In this document: positions 35,101 through 43,422 of the stretch, one piece after another | How positions within the stretch are numbered: the first letter of the stretch is position 1 | Layout of the letters: every line of letters begins with the position of its first letter | From: Balneola vulgaris DSM 17893 | GTDB lineage: Bacteria; Bacteroidota; Rhodothermia; Balneolales; Balneolaceae | Length of the DNA stretch: 50,390 bases | NCBI RefSeq assembly: GCF_000375465.1 | Contig: NZ_AQXH01000009.1 | Coordinates: forward strand, 1-50,390 | Direction of reading: 5' to 3' | Position numbers and translations under genes: made by a program | Notes under the pieces: model-generated | Told to the model about the DNA's origin: nothing | Databases searched by the model: none | Seen by the model: the letters and a program-made list of their open reading frames with translations, nothing else

Positions 35101-35979
35101 TTTTAAAGTGGGTAGAAGTAACCAAAGCAATGACCATCCAAGAATGAGGGAAATCAGTAGCATTAAAAAAGAACGCCTTGAATCAAATCGATTACTGAGA
35201 TTGATCATCAACATGCCACCTACACCGAAAAAAACCAACAGCAAAAACATTTTTACTTTGGTATATAGTCGTTCTCTGTTTTGCTCAAAAAACAGTTGAT
35301 CACTGTGTGAGGCATATACCGTTGTTGCCTCTAAGTTTGCATGAACAGCAACCGTTTTTTTGTAGATGATGTCATCAGGAACGGTAGAGAAGTACTTAAA
35401 ATGTACAGGATATGGTAAATCGATATCTAAAATCTCAGAAGTCGTTAGTTCCGTATTACTTCCGATATCTAAGGTGTTTCGTTGCTTTAATTTTGTAGTG
35501 GTAACGAAACTATATTCGGTAGAATCAGCAGTGGTAAAGGCATTAATACCCTTCAGGTAATTTACATTTCTGTCTCTGAGTACATAAAGGGTAAACTTTT
35601 TAGGAACGAAAGGTGGGGGACCGTTAAGCTGTTCGGTATAGCCCGACCATACTATAAGCGAATCGTTCTTAAATAATGAAGCTCCCCAAAAACTTGGCTC
35701 ATTTGATATAAGCTCATAAATCTCCTCTTCAGAAAGTTCATTATTGATGATTTGTGACTGAATAGCTCCAAAGGCTATGAGGCTTTGTTCTTCAAAGTTT
35801 TGCACATAATCTTGGAAAGCGGAAGCGGCTTTTTCGACACTTTCTGTGGCTAGCTTCTTAATTTCGGCTTCGTCAGGTTGTGACTTTAAGTGCCAAATTT
35901 CAGCTACTACATAACCCAGTCCTGCTAATATTAATAAAGCAGTATAGAAATAAATTTTATGGAAGTGTTCCCGATTCAA
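32146..35979 (-). CDS. Very large NtrY-like membrane sensor histidine kinase
   Basis: This 1277-aa kinase has a first membrane helix at about 10-28 and then a periplasmic-type region to about 230. A cluster of six to eight hydrophobic helices at about 235-490 (VKMFLLLVFFGVGGMLMI, HLGLNAFLAFLFAVLISEF and others) follows, then a second soluble region to about 780. Three more helices at about 780-1000 lead into HAMP (TTPLEELNEGIKTISEGSLE). The H-box is EMAQQVAHEIKNPLTPMKLS with His1068; the ATPase domain has NLIKNAIEAIP, DTGEGI and GTGLGLAISKKIIEAH. The kinase core is NtrY-like and intact. No response regulator is nearby. The start is a TTG 4 bp after the dehydrogenase stop. Confidence 0.88.
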   Translation of the reverse strand: MNREHFHKIYFYTALLILAGLGYVVAEIWHLKSQPDEAEIKKLATESVEKAASAFQDYVQNFEEQSLIAFGAIQSQIINNELSEEEIYELISNEPSFWGASLFKNDSLIVWSGYTEQLNGPPPFVPKKFTLYVLRDRNVNYLKGINAFTTADSTEYSFVTTTKLKQRNTLDIGSNTELTTSEILDIDLPYPVHFKYFSTVPDDIIYKKTVAVHANLEATTVYASHSDQLFFEQNRERLYTKVKMFLLLVFFGVGGMLMINLSNRFDSRRSFLMLLISLILGWSLLWLLLPTLKLELILGINSSLRELIHLGLNAFLAFLFAVLISEFYYSNRNFKVKVGIKASTIISPLFGLVIASVTTAISVSLYGYIVDTNLHITDLNLVPSFSVYLLYAFSGMLWISASWSIVYLIVILFKTVSTRGLSTLFFIIFGFILGMYLVGLTRLQDNIDWLIYTSSSIFIVLISISYLSWRNTLHLQYKSKLRLILFICFVATVISYVPFYNGQIERRNSVMENQAKSFTHNSESQIENITIEILIRLEKQLSALEVTDLEEQSDQLISEFNDEVTSLIESRQEWQSYSFSVQLIDTKGDPLAEFTTNLNAPGWTKTFDMFSLEIPYEQERIRRDRLRPIIRENPLERPSSSYTTYRQGWVPVFESPTSERKIAWVITSVYQEQPQYRKPLRAVVASKKEQEKNSSFLISEYENGELKRSATNGLPIEIPSLTVLPDEILEQIEQDSVFYRNTTLGGQDIKEYYWKIDDGNVIRVATFNTTFANHAFGLLRFFFYLLATLFLVTLILQWQKDILIIGSNIRFKDRLIDRFVIASMLCLIALIATSSGTIIKQSAEIVVDDLNNKLVSVANTYENSSNEDVTETLLLSSNLLNSDAVLFKGSELIGSTAPQIFSQHILPSQVPWDVFNAIINNGSDVEIRSYKLGDQDLLIGFKPIILNGEVTNIAAIPTFLKTPSFNEQLLSTTSYLVGMFFIIFGVFILGAAYIANQMTTPLEELNEGIKTISEGSLETTLPVKSKDEIGSLTNAFNVMVYRLQDLRKNLVEVEREAAWKEMAQQVAHEIKNPLTPMKLSLQHLERQINNPNISDEKIKAQFSKVNQNLIEQIESLSKIASDFSKFAKPIEQPLERMDINEVLSAVSEMYAHEERIHLNVDLHSEPIFIQGVKDELRRVFINLIKNAIEAIPKKGEVSINSLKAGDRVIVQISDTGEGIAEENQSSIFVPNFSTKSSGTGLGLAISKKIIEAHDGEIRFVSMPGEGTTFEVIFKITN

Positions 35980-35983
35980 TCGC

Positions 35984-36964
35984 TTAGTTAACTAAGTTTG
36001 TGATACTCTTTGGGTCATCACCATTTAGAATTTTGTGAATTGCCTGAACCGCTAACATACCAATGGCATCGCGAGTTTCAAAAGTAGCACTGGCAATATG
36101 AGGTAGCATGGTGCAATTGGGCGCAGTAAGTAAATGTGGGTAAACTTTAGGCTCTTCTTCAAATACGTCTAATCCAGCCCCCGCAATGTGTTTGTTGTGA
36201 AGAGCATGAGCTAAGGCTTTCTCATCAACAACCGGCCCTCTAGAAATATTGATTAGTAGCGCATGTTCTTGCATAAGCCCTAATCGTCTTTCATTAATCA
36301 AATGATGTGTTTCGGGAGTAAGTGGACAATTTACGCTCACAACATCACTTGTTGAAATGAGTTGATCTAGGTCTTTAATATATGACGCTTGTAATGGTTG
36401 CTCTTCTTTTTGAGAAAGAGGAGAGCGGTTGTGATAAGCGATGTTCATACCAAATGCTTTGGCACGATGAGCAAATGCTTGGCCAATTCTTCCCATGCCA
36501 ATAATGCCTAATGTCTTTCCACGAAGCTCCAAACCTAAAAAGCCAAGTGGTTCCCATCCTTTAAAATGGCCTTCTCTTAAGTATTGCTCGGCATCATTGA
36601 ATTTGCGTGAAACAGCCATGAGTAAGCCCATTGCAAAATCACCACAGGCCTCAGTAAGTACATCAGGAGTATTGGCAACTTTAATTCCAAGCTCGGTCGC
36701 GGCTTCAACGTCAATATTGTTATAGCCAACGGCAAAATTGGCCACTACTTTTAAGTTGGTGCCCGCTTGAAGTACATTTTTGGTAATGGGATTGGATAGC
36801 ATGCATAGTAGAGCATGGTATTCAGGGATGGCTTCAATTAAAGCGTCTTCATTCTGAAAACGTCCTTTCTCACCAATTTCTACTGTGTATCGATCTGAGA
36901 GAAACTCAATCGATTTGTCAGGTATAGGCTCAGTTATTAGTACTTTTGGTAAAGATGAGCCCAT
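35984..36964 (-). CDS. NAD(P)-dependent D-2-hydroxyacid dehydrogenase (glyoxylate/hydroxypyruvate reductase-like)
   Basis: This 326-aa member of the D-isomer 2-hydroxyacid dehydrogenase family has the substrate-domain stretch VVANFAVGYNNIDVEAA. The nucleotide motif GIIGMGRIGQAFAHRAKAFG is at about 152-171 and is followed by a basic residue (YHNRS), which favours NADP(H). Catalytic residues appear in NISRGPVVDE (Arg), DVFEEEPKV (Glu) and LPHIASAT (His). The closest type is GhrB/GyaR, reducing glyoxylate or hydroxypyruvate. The HAD phosphatase at 9614-10306 could supply glycolate metabolism, but they are not linked. It lies between rsfS (6 bp) and the kinase (4 bp). Confidence 0.9.
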   Translation of the reverse strand: MGSSLPKVLITEPIPDKSIEFLSDRYTVEIGEKGRFQNEDALIEAIPEYHALLCMLSNPITKNVLQAGTNLKVVANFAVGYNNIDVEAATELGIKVANTPDVLTEACGDFAMGLLMAVSRKFNDAEQYLREGHFKGWEPLGFLGLELRGKTLGIIGMGRIGQAFAHRAKAFGMNIAYHNRSPLSQKEEQPLQASYIKDLDQLISTSDVVSVNCPLTPETHHLINERRLGLMQEHALLINISRGPVVDEKALAHALHNKHIAGAGLDVFEEEPKVYPHLLTAPNCTMLPHIASATFETRDAIGMLAVQAIHKILNGDDPKSITNLVN

Positions 36965-36970
36965 ATAAAA

Positions 36971-37387
36971 CTACTTTGCCTCGTCTTTGATGTGCGTTAC
37001 TTTAGCGTCGTTCCACATTCTTTCAATACCGTAAAACTCTCGCTTTTCTTGGCTCATTACATGTACTACGATGTTTACAAAATCTAAGATAATCCAGCTT
37101 CTTCCTTGAGCGCCTTCTTTTCTCCACGACTTTTCACCAGTTTGCTTGAGTACATCATCTTCAACAGCGTCGGCAAGGGCTTTTACTTGAACATCAGAGT
37201 TACCGTGACAAACCACAAAGTATTCAGCCAGTGTTGTGAGCTCAGACACGTCCAGCACCGTAATGTCGTTAGCCTTTTTACTGAGTAATGCTTCTGTAAT
37301 TACATTTAAAACATCTGCAGGCTTTAAATCCTCTTCAGAATAGGCGTTTGAAAATTGTTGATTTTTAGGTGATTGGATATCAGTCAT
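36971..37387 (-). CDS. rsfS: Ribosomal silencing factor
   Basis: RsfS (YbeB/iojap family) binds L14 and blocks subunit joining when nutrients are scarce. The 138-aa protein has a 30-residue lead and then the family core: KANDITVLDVSELTTLAEYFVV, CHGNSDVQVKALADAVEDDV, EGAQGRSWIILDFVNIVVHV and the end motif REFYGIERMWNDA. These cover the whole fold. It is the first gene of a leftward three-gene run with the dehydrogenase and sensor kinase. Confidence 0.95.
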   Translation of the reverse strand: MTDIQSPKNQQFSNAYSEEDLKPADVLNVITEALLSKKANDITVLDVSELTTLAEYFVVCHGNSDVQVKALADAVEDDVLKQTGEKSWRKEGAQGRSWIILDFVNIVVHVMSQEKREFYGIERMWNDAKVTHIKDEAK

Positions 37388-37611
37388 GGAAAATTATTAT
37401 GTACTAATTATAGATCATTTGGGTATGATGCTCACTTTATTGAATGCTCTCATTCCCTCTGACCCAAAGGAGAATATACAGTATAGACCCTTATAGGGCG
37501 ATTATATCAAAAAGTTCTGAAATGTATCGATGATCTTGTTGAACGATATAAAATCGTAATAAGGCGGCTTAATCTCAATGTGATTAAATAAAGCAGTATA
37601 TCACAATAAAA

Positions 37612-37639
37612 GAATGGGAAAACGTCAGTTTTCCCATTC
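37612..37639 (-). terminator. Perfect 12-bp hairpin terminator after the lipoprotein gene
   Basis: GAATGGGAAAAC (37612-37623) and GTTTTCCCATTC (37628-37639) form a perfect stem with a 4-base loop, followed on the minus strand by a T-rich stretch. It lies about 80 bp after the lipoprotein stop. A second smaller hairpin (AGCTCA-GGG-TGAGCT, 37661-37675) precedes it. The rest of the 331-bp gap at 37388-37718 must hold the rsfS promoter but shows nothing I can assign. Confidence 0.75.
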
Positions 37640-37718
37640 CTGCTCTAGGTTATGCGAGTTAGCTCAGGGTGAGCTTACAAGTTGTATAAATAGGTAGTGA
37701 GAAACGAAGTAATGAACG

Positions 37719-38207
37719 TTAGTTCAATCCTTTAACCTGAAATTCAGTTTTAAAAACGTCACTAATTTCTTTGATCTTGTCTTTAGCCATATCCGTAAGT
37801 GGGCTTGGTCGCCACTCGCCGGTTTCGGTGTCTTGGTATTGGTTTTCTGCAATTAAAATCACTGAGTAAATACCTGCAGTGACGCGTGGTTTAGCTCGCA
37901 GAGTTAATCGGGTATTTGCTTGCTTGATACCAAGTTTGCGTTCGTCTTCTGTAGCAGCTCTTTTCTTCCATCTAGTTTCGTAGAAGATTTCCCCTACATT
38001 GGCTTCGTTTCGTAGAATCTGATAGCCAAATCGTGTAAAAATTCGAGGGGTTTCAATATCAATAGTATTCTGTTTTGATACACCTAAGCGAACCTGATAA
38101 GTGTTACTGTTCGTGTTGATAGCTTTAGATGACGAACAACTTGCTAATGCTAAACTAAATACGGTAAAAGCTAAAAGTGCGACGCGAGAAAATGATGAAT
38201 TATTCAT
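37719..38207 (-). CDS. Small putative lipoprotein downstream of SusD
   Basis: From the ATG at 38207 the protein is 162 aa: a signal peptide (FSRVALLAFTVFSLALASC) with a lipobox Cys near residue 23, then a mature part of about 140 residues. The frame extends to a GTG at 38240, but that would place the start inside the susD terminator and spoil the signal peptide. The mature part is strand-rich (TYQVRLGVSKQNTIDIE, TRLTLRAKPRVTAGIYSVIL) with a polar C-terminal helix. I do not recognise the family. Its place just after susD suggests an accessory surface protein, but terminators on both sides argue for separate transcription. Confidence 0.6.
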   Translation of the reverse strand: MNNSSFSRVALLAFTVFSLALASCSSSKAINTNSNTYQVRLGVSKQNTIDIETPRIFTRFGYQILRNEANVGEIFYETRWKKRAATEDERKLGIKQANTRLTLRAKPRVTAGIYSVILIAENQYQDTETGEWRPSPLTDMAKDKIKEISDVFKTEFQVKGLN

Positions 38208-38223
38208 AGGTAGTAGATTGAAA

Positions 38224-38263
38224 ATAAAAGTCGCCACCACTATGCTACTATGGTAGTAGTGGC
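38224..38263 (-). terminator. Terminator after the SusD-like gene
   Basis: GCCACCACTA (38233-38242) and TAGTAGTGGC (38254-38263) form a stem with one mismatch. On the minus strand it is followed by CTTTTATTTTC. An alternative inner pairing (CTACTA / TAGTAG) exists. It lies about 20 bp after the susD stop. Confidence 0.7.
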
Positions 38264-38283
38264 GGCAACTATAAGATTATTAC

Positions 38284-39849
38284 TTATTGAGCGGCACCAT
38301 CGTTGCCAACTCCACCAAAGGTGTAAATCTCCATTCCTAGAGATTGTAATTCACGCCCAGGAACTGGGAATTGATAGAATGTACCAGTGGTAAGTGTACC
38401 TGAACCACGACGATCTAGGTATGCACGAAGAGCATCTGTACCTGCACACTCAAGCATACGCTCGTAGTAAATAGCATCTAGTAACGAACCTTCACTGCCA
38501 TCCGCGTTTAACGGAATAGAACCTGCAGGTACACCAGCTACGGTAACAGGTGCTAATTCACCATTGTTAACACGAGTGTCGTTAACGTATGGGAGTGCAA
38601 GAGCAGGCTCACCATTTTGAACATGAGCTTCCGCACGCATTAGGTCCATTTCTTCTATAGACATGATAGTCATAGTGCCTGTATAGTATGCGCCACTGTA
38701 GCGGTACCATTGGTAGTACGACATGTGGTAGCTACCACGATCAGGATTAGGAAGAGCTTCTGAACGGTAACGGAAGTATTTACCACCCGTTTCAGGATCA
38801 CCAGCATCGGTAACACGACGGTCTGGCGTTTCGATTAGGAAAGGCTGACGATCGTTAGGCTCAGCATTGATCCAAGTTTGGTATGCACCTGAAGTATCGG
38901 CAGGGCCAATTAACTTGTAATCAGCATGAGATCTGTATGAACCATTGCTTTGAGCACGGTTTAGATAGTAGCTATAAAGACCAGAGCTACTTAGCGTAAC
39001 ATCAAAGTCCTCAGTGATACCATTGTCTAAGTGAGTAAGCACTTTATCCCAATCTAGAGCTGCACGCTCAGCTGGAGTACGAGCACCATATACCATGATA
39101 CGAGCGATATAAGAATGAGCAACTTTAGCCATTTCGGTATTCGATAATGGGTTGCCATCAATCCACTCGCTAGGTAGTGTAAAGGTATTGTTTTCCATAA
39201 ATGTGATTGCTTCTTCTAACTTTGCAATCGCGAAGTCTAATACTTCGTCATATGGGCGGTACTCTAATGCTTGCGCATCTTCAAGATCGGTATTCTCATC
39301 AGCAATAGAAGCCTGATCAAATAACATACCTAAGTAACCAAGGCTAACCCCTTGCATGAAACGAGCAAATGCTTCAGCGCGAGCTGTTACATCATCACCG
39401 TTCTCATCAGGAATTACTAACCCATTGTTGATAGCTGTAAGCCCTTCGTTTGCACTTGAAAGAGCAGAATACCATGCGTACCACTGATATCTTCCAATTT
39501 CGTGTGCTGAAGAAGTAGGGTTGTTTGTGTAAGCAACTCTTGGCTCAGAGCTTAACTCAAGCGAAGCGTTGTTAGCGTAAGTACCCGTAAACTCATCAGC
39601 CACAACGGGCATAGAGTTGATAGAGGTACCAGAAGTTTGAGTACGACCCCAAAGATCTTGAAAGGTACTTGAGATAAGTACTTCCACATCACCTGGGTTA
39701 CTTAATGCTCGCTCGCGATCAGGAGCATTAGTATTTACTACATCAAGGTCTTGACAAGAGATGAATCCGGTAAGAGCTAGTACGGAAAATCCTTTTAGCA
39801 CTTTAGAACGAATAGATCCCTTCGTTTTGTATTTATTTTTATTAAACAT
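38284..39849 (-). CDS. SusD/RagB-like nutrient-binding outer-membrane lipoprotein
   Basis: This 521-aa lipoprotein caps the SusC barrel and captures substrate at the cell surface. It has a long basic N-terminus, a hydrophobic signal (VLKGFSVLALTGFISC) with a lipobox Cys near residue 33, and then TPR-like helices typical of SusD (RAEAFARFMQGVSLGYLGMLF, YDEVLDFAIAKLEEAITFM, AKVAHSYIARIMVYGART). IEEMDLMRAEAHVQNGEP and AIYYERMLECAGTDALRAYL lie in the C-terminal RagB/SusD region. The gene follows susC by 33 bp and ends at a terminator. The ligand cannot be told from sequence. Confidence 0.92.
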   Translation of the reverse strand: MFNKNKYKTKGSIRSKVLKGFSVLALTGFISCQDLDVVNTNAPDRERALSNPGDVEVLISSTFQDLWGRTQTSGTSINSMPVVADEFTGTYANNASLELSSEPRVAYTNNPTSSAHEIGRYQWYAWYSALSSANEGLTAINNGLVIPDENGDDVTARAEAFARFMQGVSLGYLGMLFDQASIADENTDLEDAQALEYRPYDEVLDFAIAKLEEAITFMENNTFTLPSEWIDGNPLSNTEMAKVAHSYIARIMVYGARTPAERAALDWDKVLTHLDNGITEDFDVTLSSSGLYSYYLNRAQSNGSYRSHADYKLIGPADTSGAYQTWINAEPNDRQPFLIETPDRRVTDAGDPETGGKYFRYRSEALPNPDRGSYHMSYYQWYRYSGAYYTGTMTIMSIEEMDLMRAEAHVQNGEPALALPYVNDTRVNNGELAPVTVAGVPAGSIPLNADGSEGSLLDAIYYERMLECAGTDALRAYLDRRGSGTLTTGTFYQFPVPGRELQSLGMEIYTFGGVGNDGAAQ

Positions 39850-39882
39850 AATTAGGTAATTAAATTCTTTGATTCGATAAGT

Positions 39883-42800
39883 TTAGAATGCAATTTCAAT
39901 GCTACCAGTGAATGAACGGGTAACTGGGTATCCAAAGCTGTCGTAACGGCTTAATACAGATCCTACTTCTGGATCGAATCCTGAGTAATTAGAGATGGTG
40001 AATAGGTTACGGCCAATCATACCAAATGAGATCGACTCAACACCATTTCCTAACCCTAAATTTGAAAGCTTATCTTTTCCTAAAGTGTACTTTAGGGCCA
40101 CTTCACGAAGTTTTACGAATGAACCATCTTCAGCAAACTCTTGAGTGATGTTGTTGAAGTTGTACAGTGCGTAGTAGTAATCGAAAGGCTTCTTAGCAGC
40201 ATCACTTTTTCCACTTTGATCCATATCACCGTGGCGTGAATGCTGGTATAGTCTCTGACGAGTTTGGTTGTATACATTACCGCCAATTTGAGCGTGTAAG
40301 TGAGTATGAACAGTGAACCCTTTGTAAAAGAAGTTGTTAAGGAAACCAAGATTTAAATCTGGTAAACTTGATCCAACTTTAACCAACTCAGGAAGACCTT
40401 CTTCATCAGTAGCGATAATAGGTGTACCCCATGAGTAATTTTCTCCATCAACTGTTACGTTGGTTCCCCATAGGTTATTAGTAAGACCATCTTTCCAAGA
40501 GTTGCCAGCGCCTACAGCCACTACATAGCCATCATCGTTAACCTGGAAGTTATCACGGAATGGTTGAAGACTCTCAGGTAGTTGATCTAAGCTTGTGTAG
40601 TGATATTCACCCCACATGTCGCCAAGACTTGCACCTGCTTCAATTAACTGTAATCCATCAAAAAATGAAGGGCGATTCCATTCTTCAATTTGACTGATTG
40701 AATGATCGGCAACAATGGTAGCAGACCATCTCATATCACGAGTATTGTAAATTTGAGCTTCAAAGGTAGCTTCTAAAGTTTTACCAGACTGAGAACCGTC
40801 ATTTACCCACTGACTTGGGTAACCTGTTACCGCACGCTGTGGACGTTGTAATAACTGCTGCTCAGTAAGCTGCTTCACATAAGAAAACTGGAATGAGTAC
40901 TTGTCTAATAAGATGAAATCAACACCAAACTCTTGCTCGGTCGTAATCTCTGGTTTTAGGTTTTTGTTACCTAAGGTGTTTTTTGAAACACTACCGCTTG
41001 ATGCACTATAGCTCCAAGTTTCGTAACGGTAGCTGAATCCAGGACGTCCACCAGCTGTACCACGAGAGTAACGTAATTTGAATTCTGTGATGTCATCAAA
41101 AGTCCACCAGTCTTCCATAGATAGTCGGTAACTAAGACCAATACGATAGTAGTTGTTCCATCTAGCTTCAGGGCCAAATAATGAACTACCATCACGTCTT
41201 AATAATAAATCGGCGATGTATTTGTCGTCATAATCAAGTCCAGCTTGAATGAAGTAACCATTCGAACGGATGTCTTGAGATGAAGATGATGCAAACTGAT
41301 CACGAGCAAAGCTTAAATCAGGTAGATCTGCTAATCCGAAATCTTCACCTTCAGCTCCAACATAGTTGTAGCTTTCACTTTCAAACATCGCACGAGCAGT
41401 AACACGGGTATTTAATTTCCCGAAACGCTTAAGGCCACTTAAACTTACAGAACCATTTAGTGCATCTGTGTAAGAAATTCCACGGCTTAGGTAACCATCA
41501 GAACGAGCATCGGAAGTAACCGATACAGGAGTTCCTTTTGGTACATAAGATTGACTCAAAATATCAGAGCGGTCATAACTCATATTCGCTGAAGCATTTA
41601 ACCAATCAAATGGAGAGAACTTTAAGTCGATACTAGCTAAAGTTCGTGCTCTTTCTGTGAAGTTATCACGAGAAGACTGACGCCAAATTGGGTTTTCAGC
41701 ATTTACTGATGGATCTGGCTGCATGATGTAATTGCCTTCTTCATCTTTAACGCCTAAATCAACCGTGTTAGGGTACATCAATAAATCCCAAAATGGAGAA
41801 CCGGATAAGTTGTCTCTCTTAGAACGGTTGTGGTAAGCACTTGCACTAATGTAGAACTTATCACTAATAATATGATCTAAGTTTACACGGAAGTTATTAC
41901 GCTGGAAACCATCGTTATTTTCTAAAGAACCTTCTTCCTGATAGTTGTTAGCTGATATCATGAAATTGGTTTTATCCAATCTTTGGCTAACACTTACACT
42001 ATGTGTTTGGAAGCTACCTGGCTTAAAGAAAGTAGCTACGTTGTCGTACAATGGAACACCATAATCATTATCCATAATACGATCATCAGAAATAACACGA
42101 GAATTTGGGTCTGTAGTCACATTCCCTGATCCATCAATGAACTCACCTTGAGCGTTAGTCTGATAGTAATGGTGGATTGTAAGTGGAAGGCTCGTAGGAG
42201 CAGCAGTTAAACCTAGCTCACCACGATAAGTGATTCTAGTTTCATCAAGCTTTAATCCTTTACCACGTGATGTTGTAATAGAAATTACACCACCCGCAGC
42301 ACGAGAACCGTATAGTGAAGCTGCAGCGGCACCTTTAATTACCTCAACATTTTCAATGTCTAACGACTCTAAATCAACTGTTGTACCACCAAATGAAGTA
42401 CCAAGTACAACGCCATCTACTACATACATAGGGCTGTTGCTACTTCCTGAAATTGAGGTAGGAGTTCTTAGAAGAATGTTCACTCCGGTACCTGGCTGAC
42501 CAGAACCACGAACAATTTGTACACCCGCTACTTTACCCTGAATTGCTCCAAGAGCTGAGTTAGTAGTTGGTACGGCCGCGATATTCTGCTTGCTTACTTT
42601 ACCTACAGAAAAAGGAACTTTTTTCCCATCAATAGGATCAACCATACCACTAACCACAACCTCATCCATGGTTAAAGCATTTGGGCTCAATTCGAAGTCC
42701 ATTTTGATCTGCTCGTCAGAGCCAACAGAAATCTCTTTAGTAACTTTTTTGTAACCCATTAAGCTAGCTGTGATCTCGTAATCACCTGGCTGAACATTTG

Positions 42801-43323
42801 TAAGTGAGTACATCCCATCAGCATTAGTAGGGGCACCTTTTCCAGTACCTTCTAAGAATACGTTTGCACCAGGGATGGTCTCACCCGTTTGAGTATCATA
42901 AACAGTACCAGCGATGATACTGTTTAGTACTACTTCATTACTACTCTTGTTTTCCATAATTACCACTTGGCCAGATGGAGATGCCATCACTTTAAGTGGA
43001 GTATTTGAAATAGCTGCAGTGATAGCATCTATAATGGAAATGTTTGATCTAGATAGTGTAACTCTCTTTTTAGGAAGAATTGCACGATCGTAAGTCAAAC
43101 GGATCTTACCTTTTTTCTCGATAGCTTTTAAAGCATCTTCGAGCAATAGGTTTTTAAGATCGATATCAATTTTTTGTTTGAAAGCTGAGGTGCTCTCATT
43201 GTGTGCGTACCAATCTAATGGTACAAAGTTAGAATTTTGGTCCTGTCCGATTGCGCTCGGTTGAGCGAAACCAACGAACATTGCCAAAAACAAAGCAAAC
43301 ATTACAGTAGCATGTTTCCTCAT
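39883..43323 (-). CDS. SusC/RagA-like TonB-dependent transporter with STN domain
   Basis: This 1146-aa outer-membrane transporter has a signal peptide ending near AIGQ-D. The STN domain at about 50-125 (KNLLLEDALKAIEKKGKIRL, RVTLSRSNISIIDAI) is the part that contacts an anti-sigma factor. A carboxypeptidase-regulatory-like domain at about 135-215 shows IAGTVYDTQTGETIPGANVF, and MDEVVVSGM is the TonB-box-like segment. The plug follows (SSNSPMYVVDGVVLG, NVEVIKGAAAASLYGSRAAGG), then a long beta-barrel ending RSFTGSIEIAF. STN plus adjacent FecR and FecI genes indicates a transporter that also signals its own induction. Its start has an AAGGAG site 7 bp upstream. Confidence 0.95.
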   Translation of the reverse strand: MRKHATVMFALFLAMFVGFAQPSAIGQDQNSNFVPLDWYAHNESTSAFKQKIDIDLKNLLLEDALKAIEKKGKIRLTYDRAILPKKRVTLSRSNISIIDAITAAISNTPLKVMASPSGQVVIMENKSSNEVVLNSIIAGTVYDTQTGETIPGANVFLEGTGKGAPTNADGMYSLTNVQPGDYEITASLMGYKKVTKEISVGSDEQIKMDFELSPNALTMDEVVVSGMVDPIDGKKVPFSVGKVSKQNIAAVPTTNSALGAIQGKVAGVQIVRGSGQPGTGVNILLRTPTSISGSSNSPMYVVDGVVLGTSFGGTTVDLESLDIENVEVIKGAAAASLYGSRAAGGVISITTSRGKGLKLDETRITYRGELGLTAAPTSLPLTIHHYYQTNAQGEFIDGSGNVTTDPNSRVISDDRIMDNDYGVPLYDNVATFFKPGSFQTHSVSVSQRLDKTNFMISANNYQEEGSLENNDGFQRNNFRVNLDHIISDKFYISASAYHNRSKRDNLSGSPFWDLLMYPNTVDLGVKDEEGNYIMQPDPSVNAENPIWRQSSRDNFTERARTLASIDLKFSPFDWLNASANMSYDRSDILSQSYVPKGTPVSVTSDARSDGYLSRGISYTDALNGSVSLSGLKRFGKLNTRVTARAMFESESYNYVGAEGEDFGLADLPDLSFARDQFASSSSQDIRSNGYFIQAGLDYDDKYIADLLLRRDGSSLFGPEARWNNYYRIGLSYRLSMEDWWTFDDITEFKLRYSRGTAGGRPGFSYRYETWSYSASSGSVSKNTLGNKNLKPEITTEQEFGVDFILLDKYSFQFSYVKQLTEQQLLQRPQRAVTGYPSQWVNDGSQSGKTLEATFEAQIYNTRDMRWSATIVADHSISQIEEWNRPSFFDGLQLIEAGASLGDMWGEYHYTSLDQLPESLQPFRDNFQVNDDGYVVAVGAGNSWKDGLTNNLWGTNVTVDGENYSWGTPIIATDEEGLPELVKVGSSLPDLNLGFLNNFFYKGFTVHTHLHAQIGGNVYNQTRQRLYQHSRHGDMDQSGKSDAAKKPFDYYYALYNFNNITQEFAEDGSFVKLREVALKYTLGKDKLSNLGLGNGVESISFGMIGRNLFTISNYSGFDPEVGSVLSRYDSFGYPVTRSFTGSIEIAF

Positions 43324-43330
43324 AGTTTAT

Positions 43331-43336
43331 CTCCTT
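43331..43336 (-). promoter_or_regulatory. Strong Shine-Dalgarno site of the SusC gene
   Basis: AAGGAG lies 7 bases before the ATG. It stands out because most genes in this window have weak or no such site, and it fits the high expression usual for SusC proteins. Confidence 0.6.
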
Positions 43337-43392
43337 CGTGTTGTGTTAACATTAAAGCCTCACCTAAAACTATTTTTGTGTTGGGTAAGGGT

Positions 43393-43408
43393 GCCTTGTT
43401 ATCAAGGC
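43393..43408 (-). promoter_or_regulatory. Perfect hairpin in the susC leader
   Basis: GCCTTG-TTAT-CAAGGC is a perfect 6-bp stem with a 4-base loop, 15 bp after the FecR-like stop and 70 bp before the susC ATG. No T-run follows, so it is not a clear terminator. It could mark an end structure of the fecIR transcript or a leader element of susC. Confidence 0.35.
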
Positions 43409-43422
43409 GTGTTAAATGCAGC

